Below are positions 1-4,169 of a DNA stretch of 5,057 bases, in pieces. The stretch lies in assembly GCA_964534355.1 (NCBI GenBank), contig CAZHNZ010000192.1, positions 1 to 5,057 on the forward strand, in the 5' to 3' direction. The DNA comes from CAXXIC01 sp964534355. Lineage in GTDB: Bacteria; Bacteroidota; Bacteroidia; Bacteroidales; UBA7332. The notes under the pieces were generated by a model. The model saw only the letters and a list, made by a program, of their open reading frames with translations. It was not told where the DNA came from and did not search any database. A program made the position numbers and the translations under genes. Each line of letters opens with the position of its first letter. Position 1 is the first letter of the stretch.

Positions 1-2
1 AA

Positions 3-149
3 AACAAGCGCTTACACCGTATCAACTGGGGCCGTTTACTGGCCCTTATTTTTTTCATCTTTTGGGCAGTAGTCGTATGCAGCTACTTGATCTCACCGAA
101 CGCGAATACGAGTTGCTCGAAGCGATCTGCGACTCTGGGAAAACATTGA
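3..149 (+). CDS. Small single-span membrane protein, 3' part (partial, runs off left edge)
   Basis: An open frame enters from the left edge and gives 48 visible residues before a TGA at 147-149. Visible residues 6-30 contain INWGRLLAL followed by IFFIFWAVVVCSYLI, an unbroken hydrophobic stretch long enough for one transmembrane helix. It is preceded by basic residues (K, R, H, R), suggesting an N-in orientation. The pattern 'INW..., hydrophobic, FW...V' resembles very small membrane proteins I associate with early regions of temperate phages; that is recollection, not a search. The tail after residue 31 is polar and unremarkable. The start codon lies outside the window. The stop is 12 bases before the next well-supported start (162), as expected in a packed operon, but the last 73 bases also carry the HTH gene that starts at 77. 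Function unknown. Confidence 0.5.
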   Translation, partial: NKRLHRINWGRLLALIFFIFWAVVVCSYLISPNANTSCSKRSATLGKH

Positions 150-325
150 AGGAAATTGGGTATGAAAAACAAAAGTCACTACGAACACTTGAAGGCCTCT
201 GCAAAAGAGCAAAAGAACGCAACGAAGCAAAAACCCTCTATCAGCTTGTCGGCTGGTTTGCGGCTAGCAGAGTCGCTTACGAGTACCAATCAAGGAGCCT
301 TCTACCCGAAAGACTTAATCACTAG
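77..325 (+). CDS. LuxR/GerE-type helix-turn-helix protein (82 aa)
   Basis: Residues 5-60 match the layout of the LuxR C-terminal DNA-binding domain. LTERE sits at 6-10 (family consensus LTxRE), then an ELLEAI helix, SGKTLKEIG at 20-28 (family xGxxxKEIA), a turn, and a recognition-helix-like KSLRTLEGLCKRAKER followed by AKTLYQLV. No receiver or ligand-binding domain precedes it, so it would be a stand-alone DNA-binding protein, as small phage LuxR-type regulators are. ATG at 77 is chosen because the homology begins six residues later. A TTG at 62 is also in frame, and the frame is open to the left edge, so a longer protein is possible. No convincing Shine-Dalgarno sequence precedes 77. It overlaps the preceding membrane-protein frame by 73 bases and the next gene by 164 bases, which is the main reason for caution. 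Confidence 0.6.
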   Translation: MQLLDLTEREYELLEAICDSGKTLKEIGYEKQKSLRTLEGLCKRAKERNEAKTLYQLVGWFAASRVAYEYQSRSLLPERLNH

Positions 326-452
326 CAAGGCAACTGCCAAAGTGGTTTTTGTCGTGGGCGAGAAAGATCACTACCGCTACGGCATGGGTGATACGCCTGT
401 CTATCAGCGCCCAGGTTCAGATCATTCGCACATCAAATCTCGGGGGTTCTGA
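162..452 (+). CDS. Hypothetical phage protein (96 aa), coupled to downstream wHTH gene
   Basis: I do not recognise this protein. The start at ATG 162 is supported by a good Shine-Dalgarno (AAGGAA at 149-154, 7-base spacing). An upstream in-frame TTG at 156 lacks such support. The N-terminal third is basic and Lys/Gln/Asn-rich. A short beta-like hydrophobic stretch (KVVFVVG, residues 60-66) follows, and the C-terminus is polar with GDTPVYQRPGSDHSHIKSRG. There is no signal peptide or membrane helix. Its TGA (450-452) shares one base with the ATG of the following gene (TGATG), implying translational coupling and supporting this frame. The first 164 bases are shared with the LuxR-type gene in another frame. 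Codon third positions are richer in G/C here than in that competing frame, which slightly favours this one. Confidence 0.65.
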   Translation: MKNKSHYEHLKASAKEQKNATKQKPSISLSAGLRLAESLTSTNQGAFYPKDLITSKATAKVVFVVGEKDHYRYGMGDTPVYQRPGSDHSHIKSRGF

Positions 453-910
453 TGCAGACCGTGTGGATTGAGCAGTACTACAAACCGTCACAGCGACCAG
501 AAAGATTGCCCGTTTGTGATGTTACAGACGGGATTATTCAAGCCCTGAAAGACGGTTGCCAGACCGCCACAGACATTGGGTTTGCTGTTGGGCGTACCCG
601 CAAGATCATCACGGTAAGGCTTAACGCTATGCGTGACGAGGGGATTGTTCACGGTGAATCCAAGAAAGGCACACCTACAAAGTGGACGCTTTTGCAGCCT
701 GAAAAGATTACGAAAACGCAAAGGGATGGTGAGTACATAGAAGCCATCAAATCAGGCGTAAACACTTCAGTCGCTTTGCGTGAACTGTTTGGAATTTCAG
801 CACAGAACGTATTAAAGAGGATACGGAGACTGCAAAGGGCTGGAAAGATCAAGAACACAAAGCGCACAAGGGATAGTGGTGGTTTGGAAAACGTGTGGAG
901 CGTTGTATGA
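452..910 (+). CDS. Tandem winged-helix DNA-binding protein (152 aa)
   Basis: The protein appears to be two winged-helix units in a row. Unit 1 spans about residues 24-81: a DGIIQALKDG helix, TATDIGFAVG, a recognition helix around RTRKIITVRLNAMRDEG, then a short wing ending in TKWTL. Unit 2 spans about 91-151: EYIEAIKSG, TSVALRELFGIS, NVLKRIRRLQRAGKI, and a wing ending in ENVWSV. The helix-turn-helix-'L..L...G.I' pattern followed by a W-x-[LV] wing strand is typical of MarR/ArsR-like folds. No effector-binding or catalytic domain is visible. It probably acts as a phage transcription regulator or a replication-associated DNA-binding protein; the sequence does not say which. A G-rich stretch (442-446) precedes the ATG, and the start overlaps the previous stop. 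Its own TGA overlaps the next ATG as ATGA, so it sits inside a coupled operon. Confidence 0.85.
   Translation: MQTVWIEQYYKPSQRPERLPVCDVTDGIIQALKDGCQTATDIGFAVGRTRKIITVRLNAMRDEGIVHGESKKGTPTKWTLLQPEKITKTQRDGEYIEAIKSGVNTSVALRELFGISAQNVLKRIRRLQRAGKIKNTKRTRDSGGLENVWSVV
897..900 (+). promoter_or_regulatory. Shine-Dalgarno GGAG for the 40-aa membrane protein
   Basis: GGAG lies six bases before the ATG at 907, an ideal spacing. It sits inside the last codons of the winged-helix gene and is a main reason for accepting the very short reading frame that follows. Confidence 0.7.
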
Positions 911-1029
911 CCTTATGCAGTTTTTTCGCAATGATTGGCGTTGCCGTCACCGTGTTCGTCGTGGTCTTTGTGCTGCTGGTACTGAGCCAGATAGTTACTG
1001 ATGACGCAATGAAGTGGAGGAAGAAATGA
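907..1029 (+). CDS. 40-aa single-span membrane protein
   Basis: A very short gene supported by three independent signs. First, a GGAG ribosome site stands six bases upstream. Second, it has a 4-base ATGA overlap with the preceding stop (907-910) and another with the following start (1026-1029). Third, it has a strongly protein-like composition: residues 5-30 are almost entirely hydrophobic (AMIGVAVTVFVVVFVLLVL), followed by QIVTDDAMKWRKK. The basic C-terminus predicts a cytoplasmic C-end by the positive-inside rule. No lipobox or signal-peptidase site is evident. The function is unknown. Small membrane peptides in phage early operons can act in superinfection exclusion or membrane modulation, but nothing here identifies such a role. 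It is too small for a typical pore-forming holin with several helices, and the window has a separate holin. Confidence 0.75.
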   Translation: MTLCSFFAMIGVAVTVFVVVFVLLVLSQIVTDDAMKWRKK

Positions 1030-1286
1030 CACTGATGGAACTAATCGACGATCTAGTTGACTGGGCAGTTGCAAAGGGCGACCACCCTACAACCGTAGAA
1101 GCCCGCTCCGCAGTGGTCGAAGCTGTGGAGAAGCTGGAGCGTGATGCCATGCGCTACCAGTATCTGTTTGGATGTGAATATCTTGGTGACAACTACCGCA
1201 AGTGCTGGCAAGCATGGGACGGAGAGGATGGACTGGATGGGTTCAACCGTGTCGTTGACGCAGCAATGGAGAAACACAATGGCTAA
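1026..1286 (+). CDS. Conserved small phage protein (86 aa)
   Basis: An acidic, mostly helical protein. The N-terminus (MTLMELIDDLVDWAV) is amphipathic. Residues 26-45 form another helix ending in DAMRYQYLFG, and the C-terminus is a W-rich acidic segment (CWQAWDGEDG) finishing FNRVVDAAMEKHNG. The combination of a central R-Y-x-x-L motif and a C-terminal D-A-A-M is one I associate with widespread uncharacterised short phage proteins; no function is known to me. The start is taken at ATG 1026, which overlaps the previous stop as ATGA and follows AGGA (1018-1021) by four bases. An in-frame GTG at 1014 would add four residues but lacks this spacing. The stop overlaps the next gene by eight bases. 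Confidence 0.82.
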   Translation: MTLMELIDDLVDWAVAKGDHPTTVEARSAVVEAVEKLERDAMRYQYLFGCEYLGDNYRKCWQAWDGEDGLDGFNRVVDAAMEKHNG

Positions 1287-1470
1287 TGGAGGAAAAGGAC
1301 ACGCACCCCGTCAGACTCGGGATGACGATGCTTTCAGGAAGAACTGGGAAAAAATCTTTGGTCGAGAAAAGACGTTTAGCAAAAAGCACGACGAGTGCAA
1401 AAACGAAAAATGCTCGTTCCCGTTTTGTCAGTGTGGAGGTAAAGATGAACGATCTAGTAAAACTGAGTGA
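1279..1470 (+). CDS. Small phage protein with cysteine-rich C-terminus (63 aa)
   Basis: The start ATG at 1279 follows GGAG (1268-1271) by seven bases. The N-terminal half (MANGGKGHAPRQ, then DAFRKNWEKIFGRE) resembles a common class of tiny phage proteins beginning with a Gly/Lys-rich segment, a 'PR' and then a 'F..NWD.IF' helix. Their function is unknown to me. This protein carries an extra basic tail containing Cys40, Cys45, Cys50 and Cys52 (C-x4-C-x4-C-x-C), with His37 just before. That is enough ligands for a zinc site, though it does not match a zinc-finger class I can name. The codons for Gly53-Gly54 form the ribosome site (GGAGGT) of the next gene. The reading frame overlaps the preceding gene by 8 bases and the following one by 26. 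Confidence 0.78.
   Translation: MANGGKGHAPRQTRDDDAFRKNWEKIFGREKTFSKKHDECKNEKCSFPFCQCGGKDERSSKTE
1435..1440 (+). promoter_or_regulatory. Strong Shine-Dalgarno GGAGGT that sets the PrtN-like start
   Basis: This near-consensus ribosome site lies four bases before ATG 1445. It decides the start of the 74-aa DNA-binding protein, whose frame is otherwise open upstream to 1286. Confidence 0.8.
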
Positions 1471-1669
1471 AGTTTGCTCCGCATGGGGGCTATCAGAGCG
1501 TGTGGCGAAACGTAAGGCAGCACTTGGTCTGTTGCCTGCACCAGCTTTTCGCCTAGCGGGAACGCAAAAAGGGCCTTGGTTTGTACGAAAATCAGACTTG
1601 GAAGCACTTGCAGAACGTGAAGCAGAAAAAGCCTCGAAGCTTCACAAACAAATGCAAAGTGTGACATAG
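1445..1669 (+). CDS. PrtN-like / excisionase-type small DNA-binding protein (74 aa)
   Basis: Residues 5-29 form a helix-turn-helix (VKLSEVCSAWGLSERVAKRKAA). Next comes a short wing with PAPAFRLAGTQKGPWFV at 31-47, and a final helix KSDLEALAEREAEKASK. The order 'hydrophobic HTH, P..R..G.QK, V...DL..L...R' resembles the pyocin activator PrtN family and MerR/AlpA-like excisionases. PrtN-family genes are often found next to prophage integrases. Its place directly before the integrase, followed by a repeat-rich gap, suggests a role as recombination directionality factor or regulator of int; this is inference. The start at 1445 is set by GGAGGT. The frame is open upstream, but that part is the shadow of the preceding gene. 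The stop codon lies inside the first copy of the paired repeat (1657-1680), so binding there would sit on its own 3' end. Confidence 0.8.
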   Translation: MNDLVKLSEVCSAWGLSERVAKRKAALGLLPAPAFRLAGTQKGPWFVRKSDLEALAEREAEKASKLHKQMQSVT

Positions 1670-1680
1670 AGTGTGACATT
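1657..1680 (+). repeat. Paired direct repeat, copy 1 (two AGTGTGACA units, 12-bp period)
   Basis: Two AGTGTGACA units start at 1658 and 1670, exactly 12 bp apart. The whole 24-bp block matches the block at 1833-1856 at 21 of 24 positions. It covers the stop codon of the PrtN-like gene and the first bases of the intergenic region. The likely role is a binding site for integrase (arm-type), excisionase or a repressor. Confidence 0.75.
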
Positions 1681-1797
1681 AGCCCTTCTTCAGAGGGAAT
1701 GTTGCAAATCTATAATTTCCATTGCACCGTTTCACGATTCTGCATTTTTTGCACTTTCGCTGGAGAATTTTGCTTTCACTGTATGCACATCCTGTAG
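1681..1797. other. AT-rich spacer between repeat clusters: candidate attP core region
   Basis: This 117-bp non-coding stretch is AT-rich. It contains several short TTGCAC/TGCAC segments (around 1722, 1749 and 1785) and imperfect TTTCAC copies (about 1730 and 1774), and it is flanked on both sides by AGTGTGACA-type sites. Two arm-site clusters around an AT-rich centre beside an integrase gene is the usual architecture of a lambda-type attP. I cannot identify the crossover core: no convincing tRNA 3'-end sequence is seen. The one open frame through here (1722-1907) has no ribosome site or recognisable content and overlaps the integrase. Confidence 0.4.
1689..1716 (+). promoter_or_regulatory. 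Candidate sigma70 promoter for the integrase gene
   Basis: A perfect TATAAT is at 1711-1716. A weak -35 candidate TTCAGA (1689-1694, four of six consensus positions) precedes it with a 16-bp spacer. A transcript starting near 1723 would have a leader of about 130 bases before the integrase ATG, carrying three of the repeat sites. With a paired repeat just upstream of the -35 and others downstream, the promoter would be well placed for control by whatever binds them. Confidence 0.4.
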
Positions 1798-1807
1798 TTT
1801 GTCACAC
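1798..1807 (-). repeat. Inverted copy of the GTGTGACA repeat
   Basis: TTTGTCACAC is the exact 10-bp reverse complement of GTGTGACAAA at 1847-1856, the second unit of the copy-2 block. It therefore reads as the same site in the opposite orientation, about 40 bp away. Confidence 0.65.
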
Positions 1808-1820
1808 CATTAATACACAT

Positions 1821-1828
1821 AATGTCAC
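1821..1828 (-). repeat. Partial inverted copy of the repeat (AATGTCAC)
   Basis: AATGTCAC is the reverse complement of GTGACATT at 1673-1680. It lacks the leading GT of the full unit (CCC instead of CAC follows), so it is a weaker site that could arise by chance. Its position between two better sites favours a real one. Confidence 0.4.
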
Positions 1829-1832
1829 CCCC

Positions 1833-1856
1833 AAGTGTGACAAAGAGTGTGACAAA
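1833..1856 (+). repeat. Paired direct repeat, copy 2, overlapping the integrase start codon
   Basis: Two AGTGTGACA units start at 1834 and 1846 with the same 12-bp spacing as copy 1. The last base of the block is the A of the integrase ATG. The only ribosome-site-like sequence for the integrase (AAAGAG, 1842-1847) is inside the block, so a bound protein would probably block expression of the gene. Confidence 0.75.
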
Positions 1857-2872
1857 TGCCTACCATCAGGAAACGCGGAGACAGCTATCAGGCCCAGGTC
1901 AGGCTAAAGCAAGGTGGAGTGATTGTGCTTGAGCAGAGCGCGACATTCCAAACAAAACGCTTAGCTGAAACATGGGCTTATGCGCTAGAGGATAACTTTC
2001 GCAAGGGCAAGCACCGTAGCCAGTCTGAAAAGACGGTAGCCGATGCTGTAAGGCATCACCGCGATTCTTTGGAGAAAGCCGATAAGGACATTCGTGGGTT
2101 TTCCAATTCCATGAATGCTCTGATTGACTCAGAACTCGGGGAAAAGCCTATAGAAAGAGTACAAGCAGCGGACATTGTGGCATTTGGGAAGGTCTACGCT
2201 GTAGGTAGATCACCCGCTACGGTACTCCATGCTTTGATGACCCTAAGCACCTGTTACGCAACCGCTAGGAATGAAATGCGGTTGAAGCCTGATATGCAAG
2301 AAGTCTCGGACGCGATCAAGCATCTTGGTCGGCTAGGTCTTGCGGGCAAGTCGATAGAACGGACTAGGCGGGTAACGGATGAGGAAATAGACCGAATCTG
2401 CAAGCACCATGAGTCACTAGGCGGGACAACGATTCCCCTGCGAATCCTGCTAAACCTAGCTATCGCCCTACCCCGTCGATCAGGGGAACTCTTTGGCAAG
2501 ATGCTGTGGAAAGACTACGATGGTGAGACTATCAAGCTATGGGACACGAAAGACCCAAAGAAGCCAAGAAACGAGGTTGTGCCTGTACCGCCCAAGGCTA
2601 GGTTAATCCTAGATGCTTTGCCTAAGACTGCTGACGAGATTTGCCCATACAACAGTAGAAGCGTATCAGCGGCTGTTTACAAGGCTTGCAAGGTCTTGGA
2701 TATAGATGACCTGCACCTGCATGATCTAAGGCATGAAGGCGTGTCTAGGCTGTTTGAAGCAGGGCTAGACATACCTAGAGTGTCGATGATCTCAGGGCAT
2801 AAGTCGTGGGCTACTTTGCGGCGCTATACGCACCTGAAACCGTCAGACGTTGTTCAGCTATTGACCAAGTAA
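1856..2872 (+). CDS. int: Tyrosine recombinase / phage integrase (338 aa)
   Basis: This is a site-specific recombinase that would integrate the phage at attB, and with a directionality factor excise it. Residues 1-55 form a basic N-terminal domain (MPTIRKRGDSYQAQVRLKQG, then AT-K-AE-like FQTKRLAETWA) of the arm-binding type. About 57-160 is the SAM-like core-binding domain. About 170-338 is the catalytic domain. All six active-site positions are visible: Arg208 (in RRSGE), Lys232 (in WDTKDP), His289 and Arg292 (HDLRH), His315 (SGHKSW) and nucleophile Tyr324 (RRYTH). The length is normal and the gene is intact. ATG 1856 is the only sensible start, although its ribosome site (AAAGAG) is weak and buried in a repeat. 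It follows the PrtN-like gene after the repeat-bearing gap. Its last 15 bp overlap the opposite-strand ART gene. Confidence 0.97.
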   Translation: MPTIRKRGDSYQAQVRLKQGGVIVLEQSATFQTKRLAETWAYALEDNFRKGKHRSQSEKTVADAVRHHRDSLEKADKDIRGFSNSMNALIDSELGEKPIERVQAADIVAFGKVYAVGRSPATVLHALMTLSTCYATARNEMRLKPDMQEVSDAIKHLGRLGLAGKSIERTRRVTDEEIDRICKHHESLGGTTIPLRILLNLAIALPRRSGELFGKMLWKDYDGETIKLWDTKDPKKPRNEVVPVPPKARLILDALPKTADEICPYNSRSVSAAVYKACKVLDIDDLHLHDLRHEGVSRLFEAGLDIPRVSMISGHKSWATLRRYTHLKPSDVVQLLTK

Positions 2873-4168
2873 GCCCATTGGTTGACCGTTGCGCTCCAAT
2901 ATCTTCAGCATGTCCTCATTGCCTGGGAATACGACGAAGTTAGATGTGCCTTGTCCTGTTCCGCGAGAACCACCGTCTAGGTAGCGGATGCCTGGGATGC
3001 CTTGCTGTTTCAGGAAGTCGCTAGGAGCAGCGTTGCTATCGCCATTCGCTTGACGAAGCATGTCATACCAATCCTCGCCGCGAAGTTGCTGCAATTCAGC
3101 AGGCGAATAGTCACCAAGTTGGCCTGACTGTTTCAGCTTGCCAATTGCATCTGTGACGGTTTGCGATTGCAAAGCCTTCTGCACTTCTGGTGCTTGCTGA
3201 CTAAGCGGCTTATCCCAGTCCAGCATCTTTGCTATGTGTTCGTCGGGGAGGTCTACTTTGTAGAGGGAGCCTGCTTGAAGAGGGTCAAGGTTTTTACCAA
3301 GCCAATCAATATCACCATGTCTTGCGTTGTAGTAGTCTGCGTATTTAGTGCCAGCTTGCTCTGCCTCTTGTGCTGTTCTTTGCTTAAACAGGTTAATTGC
3401 ATCAGCGTTGGAAATTTCACCTTTTGCGACTGCTGGCCTAATGTTTGGTTCATTTAGAAACTGGTAAAAATCTCTTAATGTGTCGCCTCTGTTTGAGTTC
3501 CCATCAATAGAAACCTTGTTCGCAAATAAGTGAATATCCTCACCCTTGATGGTTGGATTTTTACCGCGAAGTTGAGTTAAACCAGTCCTGTAATCCTCTG
3601 CCACTGCTGGCGATTCAGCCAAATACAGCCCATGCCCATACGCCTGTGCGCCCTCACCTGTTCCGATCTTGGAGGAATCGAACTTGTCGAACTTGTGGGG
3701 GGAGCCGTGCCATACGATAGCGCCAGCTTGATTGCGTAGCGCACCATTCATAGGGCTAGGCATTTGAGCGTTCTTAATCGCTGCTTGTTCAGCCTGAAAG
3801 ACTTTCGGGGCTACCTTAGCCATAGCGCCAGGAACTGCTACCGAAGCAATCGCCTCTGCTATCGGGTTACGTGTGTCACCCAATAACCCCAATTGCTGCA
3901 TCTTGTCCCCAACCCACTCACTACCGCCTGTGGGTTTTTCCACGTTGTAGCCTAGAGGCCGCATCAGCATAGTCGCTAGGTCAACAGGCCCTCCAATGGT
4001 CGAAGCCACAGCACCACGGTTGACGGAATCGAGTACACCGCGTTTCATGTCTTGCAAAAACTGCGGGTCCTTCAGTGCGCCAAGAATGGAAGGCTCTGAT
4101 TCCTTGCGCTTGTTCTTTTCGTAGCTGTTTTTCACAGCGCTGGTTAGGAGGTCGTCTAGCAGGCTCAT
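2858..4168 (-). CDS. Phage protein with PARP-like ADP-ribosyltransferase domain (436 aa)
   Basis: The N-terminal part (1-135) has a helical segment with a Gly/Ala/Pro-rich stretch (around 44-75, VNRGAVASTIGGPVDLATML, and 100-125). It is typical of phage structural or polyvalent proteins. The ART domain starts near 150. IVWHGSPHKFDKFD contains His154-Gly-Ser, GTGEGAQAYGHGLYLAE contains Tyr182, and a final strand TSNFVVFPGNE (408-418) closes the fold. These are the three signature places of H-Y-E (PARP-type) ARTs. The position expected to be Glu is Asn410. Between them lies a long helical insert (about 195-380). The family occurs in phage virion-associated and large polyvalent proteins; targets are unknown. 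The ATG follows the holin stop after one base (TGATATG) with no clear ribosome site, so it is probably translated by coupling. There is no signal peptide. It ends within the 3' end of int on the other strand. Confidence 0.85.
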   Translation of the reverse strand: MSLLDDLLTSAVKNSYEKNKRKESEPSILGALKDPQFLQDMKRGVLDSVNRGAVASTIGGPVDLATMLMRPLGYNVEKPTGGSEWVGDKMQQLGLLGDTRNPIAEAIASVAVPGAMAKVAPKVFQAEQAAIKNAQMPSPMNGALRNQAGAIVWHGSPHKFDKFDSSKIGTGEGAQAYGHGLYLAESPAVAEDYRTGLTQLRGKNPTIKGEDIHLFANKVSIDGNSNRGDTLRDFYQFLNEPNIRPAVAKGEISNADAINLFKQRTAQEAEQAGTKYADYYNARHGDIDWLGKNLDPLQAGSLYKVDLPDEHIAKMLDWDKPLSQQAPEVQKALQSQTVTDAIGKLKQSGQLGDYSPAELQQLRGEDWYDMLRQANGDSNAAPSDFLKQQGIPGIRYLDGGSRGTGQGTSNFVVFPGNEDMLKILERNGQPMGLLGQ

Positions 4169-4169
4169 A

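Noticed and set aside
46..79. Possible -1 frameshift at T TTT TTC (poly-T, 49-56) that would join the membrane frame to the LuxR-type frame
   Set aside because: The original frame continues as a good transmembrane helix (FWAVVVCSYLI) well past the T-run, and shifting would cut that helix in half. The HTH gene also has its own ATG.
488..867. Two minus-strand open frames (488-721 and 649-867) opposite the winged-helix gene
   Set aside because: There are no ribosome sites or recognisable domains, and the + strand gene is well supported with coupled ends.
1286..1444. N-terminal extension of the PrtN-like gene up to 1286
   Set aside because: The extension is the shadow of the 63-aa gene. A strong GGAGGT at 1435-1440 marks ATG 1445 as the start.
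1681..1797. tRNA 3'-end sequence as an attP core
   Set aside because: I looked for a T-arm (GTTCRANYC) plus acceptor stem and found nothing convincing. The core cannot be placed from this sequence alone.
1722..1907. A 61-codon open frame across the intergenic region
   Set aside because: It has no ribosome site, a low-complexity His/Cys-rich translation, and overlaps both the repeats and the integrase 5' end. The region is better explained as regulatory or attachment DNA.
2864..2882. Hairpin ACCAA/TTGGT at the int-ART convergence as a bidirectional terminator
   Set aside because: The stem is only five mostly weak pairs with a 9-base loop and no T-run on either strand.
3161..3457. 98-codon open frame on the + strand opposite the ART gene
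   Set aside because: Its Cys/Val/Leu-rich translation is typical of an antisense shadow, and the minus-strand ART protein is continuous here.
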